Assembly (NCBI GenBank): GCA_049325415.1 | Contig: JBMOLL010000061.1 | Span: forward strand, 9,391-73,390 | Direction of reading: 5' to 3' | Source of the DNA: JBMOLL01 sp049325415 | Lineage (GTDB): Bacteria; Bacteroidota; Bacteroidia; Bacteroidales; GCA-2748055 | Length of the DNA: 64,000 bases | Shown here: piece after piece, positions 43,009 to 52,487 of the stretch | Layout: every line of letters begins with the position of its first letter | Position numbering within the stretch: position 1 is the stretch's first letter | Made by a program: the position numbers and the translations under genes | Notes under the pieces: model-generated | Seen by the model: the letters and a program-made list of their open reading frames with translations, nothing else | What the model was told of the DNA's origin: nothing | The model's database searches: none

Positions 43009-43511
43009 TCAGGGTAATAACTTCAAATATCGTCCGCTTTTTTCTGATCCTCCTGATCCAGGTGCTGATTATGGATAATATCCGTTTGGGCGGGCTTTTT
43101 AATCCCTATTTCTATACCCTCTTCATCCTCCTGCTCCCCTTTGAAACCCCCGGATGGCTCCTTCTTCTTTCAGCCTTTCTGCTCGGTACATCCATGGACG
43201 TGGTGAACAACACTCCCGGAATGCATACCATGGCCTCCCTGCTGATGGCTTTTGTACGACCCTATCTGCTGAACCTCTCCGCGCCGCGCGAAGGTTACGA
43301 TACCGAAACCTATCCAAGGATTTACTTCATGGGATTCAGCTGGTTCCTGAAGTATACCCTCGTCCTTGTCTTTATCCACCACCTTTTGTTATTTTACCTG
43401 GAAGCCTTCACCTTCACCAATTTTTTCTTTACCTTTCTGCGCGTTATTCTGAGCACAGCGCTGACCACCTCAACCATTTTGCTCAGTCAGTTTTTTATCT
43501 TCAGAAAGTAG
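43005..43511 (+). CDS. mreD: Rod shape-determining protein MreD
   Basis: A 168-residue integral membrane protein with five to six helices. The motifs GLFNPYFYTLFILLLPFE and LLGTSMDVVNNTPGMHTMAS are typical of the Bacteroidota MreD. It is part of the elongation complex and lies between mreC (4-bp overlap) and mrdA (next base after the stop). It has little sequence conservation outside the family, so context counts heavily here. Confidence 0.93.
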   Translation: MIRVITSNIVRFFLILLIQVLIMDNIRLGGLFNPYFYTLFILLLPFETPGWLLLLSAFLLGTSMDVVNNTPGMHTMASLLMAFVRPYLLNLSAPREGYDTETYPRIYFMGFSWFLKYTLVLVFIHHLLLFYLEAFTFTNFFFTFLRVILSTALTTSTILLSQFFIFRK

Positions 43512-45350
43512 ATGGATCATTTCAGGGACAGGCGACTGGTATTTCTGGTAGTGATTGCTCTGGTGGGGCTGGTCTATCTCAGCCGGCTCTTCTGGCTCCA
43601 GGTGATCGATAAAAGCTATGAGGTCTCGGCCGAGAACAACTCCCAGAGCCACATGATCATTTATCCTGCCCGCGGTCTTATATACGACCGCAACGGGGAA
43701 CTACTGGTCTATAACCAGGCTGCCTACGATATCATGGTCATCCCCGGTGATGTTCAGGAAATGGACACACTCGAGTTCTGTAACACTTTGAGTATAACCC
43801 CGGAAGATTTCAGAGGGCGCCTGTCGGCTGCCAGGGAATATTCTCCGCGCGTGCCGTCGGTTTTTATGAAACAGGTGGCTTACGACAAAGCCGCCGTTTT
43901 GCAGGAGAAACTCTTCAAATATCCCGGTTTTTATGTCCAGACAAGGACCCTCCGCACCTATCCCAGGCAAATTGCAGCTCACGTGTTGGGTTACGTGGGA
44001 GAAGTCGATAAGAATGTCCTTGAACGGGACAGTTATTACCAGCTGGGGGATTATATCGGGGTGACCGGCATAGAGAAATCCTATGAACTCCAGCTCAGGG
44101 GGAAGAAGGGAAAGAAGATCTTTCTGAAAGATGTGCATAACCGGATTATCGGAGCCTATGAGGATGGGCAGTATGATCAGCCGGTTATTGTAGGGAAGAA
44201 CCTGACCACGACCATTGATGCGAACCTTCAGGAATACGGCGAAAAACTCATGCGGAACTTCACCGGCAGTATGGTAGCCATCGAACCCTCTTCAGGTGAG
44301 GTACTTGCACTGATCAGTTCACCGGCCTTTCCTCCTTCAATGCTGGTGGGAAGAAATCTGGGAGAGAATTTTATCCGGCTCTCTTCCGACACCATGAACC
44401 CGCTTTTCAACAGGGCCCTGATGGCACAGTATCCCCCGGGATCGACCTTTAAGACCATCAACGGGCTGATCGGACTCCAGGAAGGTGTGATTAACCAGTC
44501 GACCTCCTTCGGCTGCGAGTATGGCTATCATTTCAAGAATATTTCGGTAGGCTGTCACTCCCATGCCTCACCGCTCGAATTCAGCGAGGGCCTCTCCAAT
44601 TCCTGTAACTCCTACTTTTGCAATGTATTCCGGCGGATCATGGAGGACCCTTCCTTCTCATCAACAGAGGATGCTTTTTCGAACTGGCGCCGACATGTCA
44701 CCAGCTTCGGCCTCGGGAGCAGGCTGGGCTCCGATTTCACCAATGAACTGAGCGGCAATATTCCAACCGTGGCTTATTATGATAAATATTACCGTTCGGG
44801 ACACTGGAATTTCCTCACCATCATCTCGCTGGCTATCGGCCAGGGCGAACTGCTCATTACTCCTCTTCAGATGGCCAATATGACAGCCGCCATTGCCAAT
44901 CACGGGTATTTCTACACGCCTCATATCGTCAGGGCGATAGAAGGCGAGGCTGCGATTGATCCCCGCTTCACCGAAAAACATTACACCACAATCGATTCGG
45001 TCTGGTTCCCGCCGGTGATCACCGGGATGGAATTGGCGGTGAACGGTCCGGCCGGAGGTACGGCAAGGATCGCCAGGATGAACGATATCATTATCTGCGG
45101 AAAAACGGGTACTGCACAGAACCCCCACGGGGATAACCATTCGATATTTATCGCTTTCGCTCCCAAAGACGATCCGAAGATCGCCATCGCGGTCTATGTG
45201 GAGAATGAAGGATCGGGGGCGACCTGGGCTGCCCCGATGGCCAGTCTGATGATCGAACAGTACCTTACGGACACCATCACCCGGGGATGGCTGGAAAATT
45301 ATGTGCTGATGGGAAATACAAAGAAGAAACAAAGTGGTCAGGAGGAATAA
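43512..45350 (+). CDS. mrdA: Penicillin-binding protein 2 (elongasome transpeptidase)
   Basis: A 612-residue transpeptidase that cross-links lateral-wall peptidoglycan. One membrane helix (about residues 9-29) is followed by a PBP dimerisation domain (about 45-215) and a transpeptidase domain (about 250-590). The catalytic SxxK is Ser311-Thr-Phe-Lys314 (PPGSTFKTING), SxN is GLSNSCNSYF, and KTG is CGKTGTAQN. The start directly follows the mreD stop and the 3' end overlaps rodA by 17 bp, so the two partner proteins are translationally coupled. Confidence 0.96.
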   Translation: MDHFRDRRLVFLVVIALVGLVYLSRLFWLQVIDKSYEVSAENNSQSHMIIYPARGLIYDRNGELLVYNQAAYDIMVIPGDVQEMDTLEFCNTLSITPEDFRGRLSAAREYSPRVPSVFMKQVAYDKAAVLQEKLFKYPGFYVQTRTLRTYPRQIAAHVLGYVGEVDKNVLERDSYYQLGDYIGVTGIEKSYELQLRGKKGKKIFLKDVHNRIIGAYEDGQYDQPVIVGKNLTTTIDANLQEYGEKLMRNFTGSMVAIEPSSGEVLALISSPAFPPSMLVGRNLGENFIRLSSDTMNPLFNRALMAQYPPGSTFKTINGLIGLQEGVINQSTSFGCEYGYHFKNISVGCHSHASPLEFSEGLSNSCNSYFCNVFRRIMEDPSFSSTEDAFSNWRRHVTSFGLGSRLGSDFTNELSGNIPTVAYYDKYYRSGHWNFLTIISLAIGQGELLITPLQMANMTAAIANHGYFYTPHIVRAIEGEAAIDPRFTEKHYTTIDSVWFPPVITGMELAVNGPAGGTARIARMNDIIICGKTGTAQNPHGDNHSIFIAFAPKDDPKIAIAVYVENEGSGATWAAPMASLMIEQYLTDTITRGWLENYVLMGNTKKKQSGQEE

Positions 45351-46758
45351 CCTTGCGGCAAATATCGACTGGCTGACGGTCATAATCTGGCTGGTCATGA
45401 TCCTCTTCGGATGGATGAATATCTATTCGGCCAACTTTATTCGCGAGGATGCCGGTCAGACCTTTGATTTCACACAGCGCTACGGACGTCAGCTGATCTG
45501 GATCGGTGCGGCTGTTGTGCTCGCCATTATCATTATCCTCCTCGATAAAAAATTTTATTTCTTCTTCGCCTACCTCCTCTACGGCATCGTTATCGCCATC
45601 CTGCTGGGAGTGCTGGTTTTCGGCCGCGAGGTAAACGGTGCCAAAAGCTGGTTTGCCATCGGCAGTTTCCAGCTCCAGCCGTCTGAATTTGCCAAACCGC
45701 TCACGGCCCTTGCCCTGGCAAAATACCTCTCGGGGTATAATTTTTCCATGAAACGGACCCGCGACCTGCTGCTTGCCTTCGGAATCATTTTCCTTCCGGC
45801 CGTGCTTATCCTGCTTCAGCCCGATGCCGGCTCCACCCTGGTTTTTGCTGCCTTTGTGGCTGTGCTGTACCGCGAGGGTTTCTCCCCGGTGATCATGCTG
45901 CTGTTCGTGCTGCTTGGTGCCCTGTTCTTCCTGACACTTATCTATGATAAAATATACATTCTCTACGGGCTCGTGGTAACGGGCCTGGTGATCCACCGAA
46001 TTTTGTCCGGCTCAAACCGCACTTCACTTTCACTCACCGCATTGTTTGGAGGGGGCTTTGCTGCTATCTACCTGGTTCAGCGTTTTCTCTGGCCGGGAAT
46101 ACCGGTGTTCCTGGTTGCCACGGTGCTCACCCTGGCCGTGGTCCTGAGCCTCGGTGCAATACTTGTCCAGAAACGTCAGTACAGCTATCTGAAGATTATC
46201 GGCGGTTTCCTTGTCGCCTACCTGTTCGTGATCTCGGTTGATTTCGGCTTTCACAAGGTGCTCAAGATTCACCAGCAACACAGGATCTCTGTTACCCTTG
46301 GAATTGAAGACGATCCACAGGGAGTGGGCTATAATGTCAACCAGTCGAAAATTGCCATCGGCTCAGGCGGATTCAGCGGAAAAGGCTATCTCAACGGAAC
46401 CCAGACCAAGCTCCACTTTGTTCCGGAACAAAGCACCGACTTTATCTTCTGCACTGTCGGCGAGGAATGGGGCTTTCTCGGGACGGCCTTTGTTTTGCTG
46501 CTTTATCTGGGTCTGCTGGTAAGGCTTATCACCCTGGCCGACCGGCAGCGATCCTCATTCAGCCGTATCTTTGGCTATGGTCTGGCAGTAGTACTCCTTA
46601 CGCACCTGGTGGTAAATATCGGGATGACCATCGGGCTCTTGCCGGTGATCGGCATTCCCCTGCCGTTTTTCAGCTACGGGGGATCCTCCCTCTGGGCCTT
46701 TACCCTGTTCCTGTTTATTTTCCTGAGGCTGGACGCCAACCGGACCGATCTTCTTTAG
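45334..46758 (+). CDS. rodA: Peptidoglycan glycosyltransferase RodA
   Basis: A 474-residue SEDS-family polymerase that builds lateral-wall glycan strands together with PBP2. About ten membrane helices; conserved motifs include GAKSWFAIGSFQLQPSEFAK, LQPDAGSTLVF and the late PEQSTDFIFCTVGEEWGFLG, with IGIPLPFFSYGGSSL near the end. It is about 100 residues longer than Escherichia RodA (370) because of extra segments between the central helices, as in other Bacteroidota. The start is GTG at 45334, inside the end of mrdA. Confidence 0.95.
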   Translation: MVRRNNLAANIDWLTVIIWLVMILFGWMNIYSANFIREDAGQTFDFTQRYGRQLIWIGAAVVLAIIIILLDKKFYFFFAYLLYGIVIAILLGVLVFGREVNGAKSWFAIGSFQLQPSEFAKPLTALALAKYLSGYNFSMKRTRDLLLAFGIIFLPAVLILLQPDAGSTLVFAAFVAVLYREGFSPVIMLLFVLLGALFFLTLIYDKIYILYGLVVTGLVIHRILSGSNRTSLSLTALFGGGFAAIYLVQRFLWPGIPVFLVATVLTLAVVLSLGAILVQKRQYSYLKIIGGFLVAYLFVISVDFGFHKVLKIHQQHRISVTLGIEDDPQGVGYNVNQSKIAIGSGGFSGKGYLNGTQTKLHFVPEQSTDFIFCTVGEEWGFLGTAFVLLLYLGLLVRLITLADRQRSSFSRIFGYGLAVVLLTHLVVNIGMTIGLLPVIGIPLPFFSYGGSSLWAFTLFLFIFLRLDANRTDLL

Positions 46759-46774
46759 AAAGTTTCAGGGGGGA

Positions 46775-47380
46775 TCAGACACAACGCTGACTGTTGATGC
46801 TGATTTCGTATTTCTCCTCAATAAAATGGATGATCTGGCTGAAAAAGGTCTCAAACTCGCTCCGGAAACCTTCGTATTCGTTTCTCAAAACGGTAATGGC
46901 GTAATTGGTATGGTCGGGCAGACTGGTATTTTCCGACATCCTGTCGAGGACACGCTCAATCCCCTCGACGGTCTGATAGGTCAGCAGCCAGTTGTTCTCC
47001 AGAAAGGTGGGAAACCAGACCTTGATCCCTATCGGAAGGATCTCATAATTACGTTTCAGGATAAGATAGGTGTTGTTCACATATTCTTCAAGCGGGATAT
47101 GGCAGTAAAGACTCCAGTTCCTGGCCAGGAAATGATCGTACAGGATGTCCACGATAATACCGGCATACTTGTGATACCTGTCGCTTAGCCTCGCCCTCGA
47201 CTCTCTGGTGATCGGATGTGTGTCGGTGTAATAGTCGATGTCCCGGTGGATCAGGATCCCTTTACGGATCTGCTCGGGAAGATGGAGATAGTTCTTTCCC
47301 TTGACATAATCACCCATGAAGTTTCCGACGATGATTTCATCATTGGCCCCGGAAAGATAGGTATGTGCAAGAAAATTCAT
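46775..47380 (-). CDS. acpH: Acyl carrier protein phosphodiesterase (AcpH family)
   Basis: A 201-residue protein of the ACP phosphodiesterase (DUF479) family, which removes the 4'-phosphopantetheine arm from acyl carrier protein. The opening MNFLAHTYLSGANDEIIVGN and GNFMGDYVKG, then ILIHRDIDYYTDTHP and IIVDILYDHFLARNW, provide the conserved His and Asp metal ligands of the HD-like fold. The length matches Escherichia AcpH (193). It is convergent with rodA, 16 bp away, and stands alone. The enzymatic role in this organism is taken from the family. Confidence 0.9.
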   Translation of the reverse strand: MNFLAHTYLSGANDEIIVGNFMGDYVKGKNYLHLPEQIRKGILIHRDIDYYTDTHPITRESRARLSDRYHKYAGIIVDILYDHFLARNWSLYCHIPLEEYVNNTYLILKRNYEILPIGIKVWFPTFLENNWLLTYQTVEGIERVLDRMSENTSLPDHTNYAITVLRNEYEGFRSEFETFFSQIIHFIEEKYEISINSQRCV

Positions 47381-47583
47381 TCAGCCGGTTTATCGTACCT
47401 GTTTCAGGTCGGAATTATTACGTGAATTTACAACCACAAGTTTCATTCCGAAAACTATTCTTAAACATGAAACAAAAAAGTTATCAAAAGGTTGTTAAAT
47501 TTTTGAAGCACAATATATTAATCCGGAAGTCCGATGCATACCTATTATACAGCATGTTAGGGATACCCAACAGCATTAACCGC

Positions 47584-47591
47584 TACATTTG
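47584..47591 (+). promoter_or_regulatory. -7 box upstream of the cDPG synthetase-like gene
   Basis: TACATTTG is an exact TAnnTTTG match, 33 bp before the ATG. A weak TTAG at 47557-47560 is at the expected -33 distance. Confidence 0.6.
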
Positions 47592-47623
47592 TGCTATAAC
47601 CTTATCAACTAAAACAAAATGTT

Positions 47624-48967
47624 ATGGCTAAGAAAAATGTAATTATCATTGGTGCTGCCGGTCGCGACTTTCACAACTTCAACACCTATTTCAGAGACAA
47701 TGAAGATTACAACGTTGTTGCATTTACCGCTGCTCAGATACCCGATATTGACGGAAGGAAATACCCCGCAGCCCTGGCTGGAAAGCTATATCCTGCAGGG
47801 ATCCCGATTTATTCAGAGGACCAGTTGCCGGAGCTGATCTCCTCCCTGAAAGCCGAAATCTGTGTTTTTTCCTACAGCGACGTTCCCTATAACCGGGTTA
47901 TGGGCGTAAGTGCCATTGTAAACGCAGCAGGCGCCAGCTTCATGTTGCTCGGTACCAGAGATACCATGATTAAAAGTACCAAACCGGTGATTGCCGTGGG
48001 CGCCGTCCGCACAGGCTGCGGCAAAAGCCAGACCTCCCGCCGGATCATTGAGATCCTGATGGCCAGAGGCCTGAAGGTCGTGGCGGTCAGGCATCCCATG
48101 CCCTACGGTGACCTGGTGGCCCAGAAAGTCCAGCGTTTTGCCAAAATTGAGGATCTGGCCAGGCACAAATGCACCATCGAAGAGATGGAAGAATATGAAC
48201 CCCATGTGGTCCGTGGAAACGTGATCTATGCCGGTGTGGATTATGAAGCCATCCTCCGCGAGGCAGAAAAAGATCCCGATGGCTGCGATGTGGTACTCTG
48301 GGATGGTGGTAACAACGATTTCCCCTTCTACCTCCCCGATCTGACCATTACGGTAGCCGATCCCCACAGGCCGGGCCATGAACTCAGCTACTATCCCGGT
48401 GAAGTGACCATGCGGATTGCCGATGTGGTGGTGATCAATAAAATGGACAGTGCCTCCCCCGAGAACATCCAGGTGGTAAGGGACAGCATTGCCAAAGTCA
48501 ATCCCGGGGCCATCGTTATCGATGGTGCTTCACCGATCAAGGTGGATCGGCCCGATTTTATCCGCGGGAAAAGGGTCCTTGTGGTTGAAGATGGTCCAAC
48601 CCTCACCCACGGCGAAATGAAGATCGGTGCCGGCGTGGTGGCCGCGAGAAAATTCGGTGCCTCCGAACTGGTTGACCCCCGTCCGTTCACGGTCGGCAAA
48701 CTTTCCGAAACTTTCAGGATCTATCCCGGGATCGGAACCCTCCTGCCCGCCATGGGTTACGGCGACCAGCAGTTGAAGGACCTCGAAACCACGATCAACA
48801 ATACCGATTGTGACTCCGTGGTCATCGGAACCCCGATCGATCTGAACCGGGTCATTAAAATTAAGAAACCCAATACCCGGGTATATTATGATCTTCAGGA
48901 GATCGGCTCGCCCAACCTCGACGAGATCCTCGACCGTTTTGTTAGCAAACACGGCCTGGTTAAATAA
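47624..48967 (+). CDS. Cyclic 2,3-diphosphoglycerate synthetase-like P-loop protein
   Basis: A 447-residue cytoplasmic P-loop protein that resembles the archaeal cyclic 2,3-diphosphoglycerate synthetase (CpgS) family. The N-terminal section is Rossmann-like (VIIIGAAGRDFHNFNTYFRD). The P-loop is GAVRTGCGKSQTSRR (about residues 126-140), followed by VVAVRHPMPYGDL and DVVLWDGGNNDFPF, and VVINKMDSA looks like the NKxD motif of GTPases. Bacterial members are widespread and uncharacterised; an osmolyte or phosphometabolite role is only a possibility. It is the first gene of a pair with the cyclophilin lipoprotein, 12 bp downstream. Confidence 0.85.
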   Translation: MAKKNVIIIGAAGRDFHNFNTYFRDNEDYNVVAFTAAQIPDIDGRKYPAALAGKLYPAGIPIYSEDQLPELISSLKAEICVFSYSDVPYNRVMGVSAIVNAAGASFMLLGTRDTMIKSTKPVIAVGAVRTGCGKSQTSRRIIEILMARGLKVVAVRHPMPYGDLVAQKVQRFAKIEDLARHKCTIEEMEEYEPHVVRGNVIYAGVDYEAILREAEKDPDGCDVVLWDGGNNDFPFYLPDLTITVADPHRPGHELSYYPGEVTMRIADVVVINKMDSASPENIQVVRDSIAKVNPGAIVIDGASPIKVDRPDFIRGKRVLVVEDGPTLTHGEMKIGAGVVAARKFGASELVDPRPFTVGKLSETFRIYPGIGTLLPAMGYGDQQLKDLETTINNTDCDSVVIGTPIDLNRVIKIKKPNTRVYYDLQEIGSPNLDEILDRFVSKHGLVK

Positions 48968-48979
48968 ACCAGACCCGGT

Positions 48980-49555
48980 ATGAAAAGGCCTGCCGGCATA
49001 ATTCTTACCCTTCTGGCGCTGTCCGCCTGCCAGGGCGGACGGCTGCCGGAAGTGGAATTTATTACCGGCTTCGGAACCATCACTGCCGAGATCGATACCC
49101 TTCATGCACCCCTGACCGCAGGAAATTTCCTTAAACTCGTGGATGAACAAGCCTTTCAGGATGCCGTTTTTTACCGCGTGGTACGGCCGGATAACCAGCC
49201 CGTGAGCAAGGTGAAAATCGAAGTGGTCCAGGGAGGCCTTTATGCCGATTCGCTGATCGAAAGCTATCCGGCGATTGCACATGAAATAACAGCGGCCACC
49301 GGGATATTGCACAAAAAAGGAACCCTCTCCATGGCAAGGAATGAACCCGGCACCGCTTCCACTGAATTTTTTTTCTGTATGAAAGATGAACCTGAACTGG
49401 ATTACGGCGGACAGCGCAATCCCGACGGACAGGGTTTTGCTGCTTTTGGCCGGGTGACAGGTGGTATGGAAGTGCTGAAAAAAATACAGTCTTTACCCGA
49501 TACTGCCCAGTATCTCATTCATCCCCTGCCCGTCGGAATCAGAAGAAAACAATAG
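48980..49555 (+). CDS. Peptidyl-prolyl cis-trans isomerase, lipoprotein
   Basis: A 191-residue cyclophilin anchored by lipid; the lipobox is ALSAC (Cys17). The cyclophilin core shows FYRVVRPDNQPV, VQGGLYADSLIE (in place of the usual MIQGGD), GTLSMARNEPGTASTEFFF and FAAFGRVTGGMEVLKKI. The catalytic Arg is within FYRVV and the Phe-Phe-Phe segment is conserved. It assists folding in the periplasm or at the outer membrane. It follows the P-loop protein by 12 bp and is probably co-transcribed with it. Confidence 0.9.
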   Translation: MKRPAGIILTLLALSACQGGRLPEVEFITGFGTITAEIDTLHAPLTAGNFLKLVDEQAFQDAVFYRVVRPDNQPVSKVKIEVVQGGLYADSLIESYPAIAHEITAATGILHKKGTLSMARNEPGTASTEFFFCMKDEPELDYGGQRNPDGQGFAAFGRVTGGMEVLKKIQSLPDTAQYLIHPLPVGIRRKQ

Positions 49556-49673
49556 CTGCCAGCGGTGCGGCTCCGGGAAAAATTCCTGCTTTAAAAACTA
49601 ATAGTTCAGCATTTTCCAAAAAAATTATTATCATTGCAAAACCACTTATAGCCGACAATAAAAATTTTCTTTT

Positions 49674-52307
49674 ATGCGTAGAGTCATTTTATTGTTTGCA
49701 TTAGTGGTTTTTTCATGTAAGGTCTCAGGTGCTGCAGATTCGCTGTATGCCAGAAGGACTTATGCCCCGGTCAGGATCAGTGAAACCCCTCCCGTGATCG
49801 ACGGGATCCTGGATGACCAGGTCTGGAATGAAGGCGAATGGGCAGGAGGATTTGTTCAGCACGAACCCTACGATGGCAGGAAACCATCCCAGGAGACCGA
49901 TTTCAAGATCCTTTTCGATAAAAATTTCATTTATGTTGCAGTCAGAGCCTGGGACACGGCTCCCGACAGCATCGTCAGGAGACTTACAAGGCGGGATGAA
50001 ATCGACGGGGATATTGTAGCCGTTCAGTTCGACAGTTATCACGACCTTCGGACCGGATTCACCTTTTTCGTAGGTGTGGGCGGCACAAGAGGAGATATGA
50101 TCATGTCGAACGACGGGCAGAATGAAGATGAGACCTGGGACCCGGTATGGTGGGTCAAAACCTCAACTGACAACAAGGGCTGGTTCGCTGAAATCAAGAT
50201 CCCTTTCAGTCAGCTTCGCTTCGACAAAAACGGGGATGACACCTGGGGCCTCCAGATAGCACGGGTGATCTACAGGAAAGATGAGACCTCCCTCTGGCAA
50301 CCGATCCGCAGGGATGCTCCCGGCTGGATCCACCTGCTGGGTTCAATGACGGGAATGAATGGCATCTCCCCGAAAAAACAGGCCGAAATTATACCCTATG
50401 CAGTTGGGGGATACGAACATTATGAACCTGAAGAAGGCAATCCCTACGCTCCCGGAACAGGCTTCCTCGGAAATGCAGGACTTGATGCCAAGATCGGGCT
50501 GACCAACAACCTCACGCTGGACCTTTCCATCAATCCCGACTTCGGCCAGGTGGAAGCCGATCCGTCGGAAGTGAACCTCTCGGCCTTTGAAACCTATTTC
50601 GAGGAAAAAAGGCCCTTCTTTATCGAAGGAAAAAACATTCTCAGTTATTCCATTATCGGCGATGGGGATATGGGAAGCGAATCCCTGTTTTATTCGCGAC
50701 GGATTGGTAAACGGCCCAATTATGAACCCGACCTGGCCGACAACGAATATATCGACCAGCCGGAGTTCACGCGTATTCTCGGGGCTGCAAAGATCACCGG
50801 GAAGACCAGTGGAGGTCTCTCCGTCGGAATACTGGAAAGCGTGACTGCCCCGGAATATGCCAGGATCAGCCTTGATGGCGAAGAAAGGACAATGGCCGTT
50901 GAACCGCTCACCAACTACCTGGTCGGCCGTGTATCCAAAGACTTCAACAAGGGTAATACCATTCTTGGCGGGATGATAACCTCCACTAACCGGAAACTCA
51001 CCGAAGACCACCTGTTTTATCTCCCTGAAAATGCCCTTACCGGAGGGGTGGATTTTATTCAGTATTTCAACGAAAAGAAATACTATCTCAAGCTGACCAC
51101 CAGCTTCAGCCATGTACAGGGTAGCGAGGAAGCCATAACGGAACTTCAGACAGCCAGTGCAAGATACTACCAGCGACCCGATGCCAGCTATGTACACCTG
51201 GATTCCTCACGTACCGCACTTTCCGGCTATGGCGGAAATCTGCAGTTTTACAAAATCAGCGGAAAACTGAACTTCATGGCCTCGGTAGGCTGGAAATCGC
51301 CGGGTCTTGAGTTAAATGATGTCGGCTTCCTGCGCTATGCCGACGAGATCCTGCAGGTATGCTGGATCGGGTACCGGACGATCGAACCGTTTTCAATTTT
51401 CCGTACTGTGAATTTTAACCTCAGCCAGTGGCATGAAATGGATTTCGGAGGCAGGACGGGATTGGACGGCCTCAATTTCAGCACCCATGCCAACTTTAAA
51501 AATTACTGGGAGTTTGCCCTCGCCACTGAGGTAGAAGGCAATATGCGCTACAACAGTTACCTCTGGGGTGGACCATCCATGTACCTTCCTGGAGAATTCG
51601 GCCTGCTTGTGAACCTCGAAAGCGATTCGCGCAAAAAGCTCAGAGCCGACGCCGTTTACCACATCAGAAGGGGCATGGAAAAACAATTGAAGAGGAATAT
51701 TTATGCCCTGGAACTGGAATACCGGCCCGGAAGTCTTCTTTCCCTGGGCCTGGAACCGGAATACAGCTCAAAATTTTCCGAACTGCAATTCATCGACATC
51801 ATCGAAAACAATGCGGGAAATCGTTATCTGTTCGGCTCGATCGACCAGAGAGTACTTTCCCTTTCCCTGCGGATCAACCTCACAATTACCCCTGAACTGA
51901 CTGTCCAGTACTGGGGCCAGCCGTTTATAGCCTCCGGGAATTTTACCGATTTCAAGGTGATCACGGATCCCAAAGCCGCAGCCTACACCGACAGGTTTCA
52001 CGTTTTCGATGCGACAGAAATCACTTATCTCCCTGAAGACGAGCTTTACCGTGTCACGGAAAGCGGAACGGCATACCCGGAATATACTTTCGATAATCCC
52101 GACTTCAGCTTCAAGGAATTCCTCTCAAACCTCGTTCTCCGTTGGGAATACCGTCCGGGCAGCGTGGTTTACCTGGTATGGTCGCAAAACCGCGAACAGT
52201 CTGATGTTTCTGACATTTTCTCTTTAATGGATAACGGCAGGGAACTGTGGGAGATCTATCCCCGGAATACCTTCATGGTGAAGTTTTCCTATCGCATAGG
52301 TAACTAA
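49674..52307 (+). CDS. DUF5916 protein with CBM9-like domain
   Basis: An 877-residue secreted or outer membrane protein. The signal peptide (about 20 residues, ending VSGAA) is followed by a family 9 carbohydrate-binding-like domain (about residues 30-220, opening PPVIDGILDDQVWNEGEW, with WFAEIKIPFSQLRF). The remaining 650 residues are the barrel-like DUF5916 region, with SINPDFGQVEADPSEVNLSA and FETYFEEKRPFFIEG as the family hallmarks. Such proteins are common in Bacteroidota and of unknown role. A possible -7 box TATCATTG is at 49629-49636. It is a single-gene unit. Confidence 0.9.
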   Translation: MRRVILLFALVVFSCKVSGAADSLYARRTYAPVRISETPPVIDGILDDQVWNEGEWAGGFVQHEPYDGRKPSQETDFKILFDKNFIYVAVRAWDTAPDSIVRRLTRRDEIDGDIVAVQFDSYHDLRTGFTFFVGVGGTRGDMIMSNDGQNEDETWDPVWWVKTSTDNKGWFAEIKIPFSQLRFDKNGDDTWGLQIARVIYRKDETSLWQPIRRDAPGWIHLLGSMTGMNGISPKKQAEIIPYAVGGYEHYEPEEGNPYAPGTGFLGNAGLDAKIGLTNNLTLDLSINPDFGQVEADPSEVNLSAFETYFEEKRPFFIEGKNILSYSIIGDGDMGSESLFYSRRIGKRPNYEPDLADNEYIDQPEFTRILGAAKITGKTSGGLSVGILESVTAPEYARISLDGEERTMAVEPLTNYLVGRVSKDFNKGNTILGGMITSTNRKLTEDHLFYLPENALTGGVDFIQYFNEKKYYLKLTTSFSHVQGSEEAITELQTASARYYQRPDASYVHLDSSRTALSGYGGNLQFYKISGKLNFMASVGWKSPGLELNDVGFLRYADEILQVCWIGYRTIEPFSIFRTVNFNLSQWHEMDFGGRTGLDGLNFSTHANFKNYWEFALATEVEGNMRYNSYLWGGPSMYLPGEFGLLVNLESDSRKKLRADAVYHIRRGMEKQLKRNIYALELEYRPGSLLSLGLEPEYSSKFSELQFIDIIENNAGNRYLFGSIDQRVLSLSLRINLTITPELTVQYWGQPFIASGNFTDFKVITDPKAAAYTDRFHVFDATEITYLPEDELYRVTESGTAYPEYTFDNPDFSFKEFLSNLVLRWEYRPGSVVYLVWSQNREQSDVSDIFSLMDNGRELWEIYPRNTFMVKFSYRIGN

Positions 52308-52436
52308 CGATCTAGCAGGCTTCTTTTGCCCTGTTTGTTATAAAACTGGCTATCGCCTTAGATACTTAATACGCATCATCAGGACTCCCGCTCCTGATAC
52401 TCATATTTCCTGCCCTTAAATATCAACTGTTCCTCA

Positions 52437-52463
52437 TAAAAAAAGCTGCCCCATCGGAGCAGC
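52437..52463 (-). terminator. Intrinsic terminator of the lipoprotein gene
   Basis: On the minus strand GCTGCTCC pairs with GGGGCAGC (one G-U pair) around a 3-nt loop (52445-52463) and is followed by seven T. It lies 24 bp beyond the stop of the lipoprotein gene. Confidence 0.85.
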
Positions 52464-52487
52464 CTTTATAATTTGGAAAATCAGGGT

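Noticed and set aside
47365..47631. 88-codon plus-strand ORF before the cDPG synthetase-like gene
   Set aside because: It contains the promoter of that gene (TACATTTG at 47584) and overlaps its start. Composition looks like intergenic DNA.
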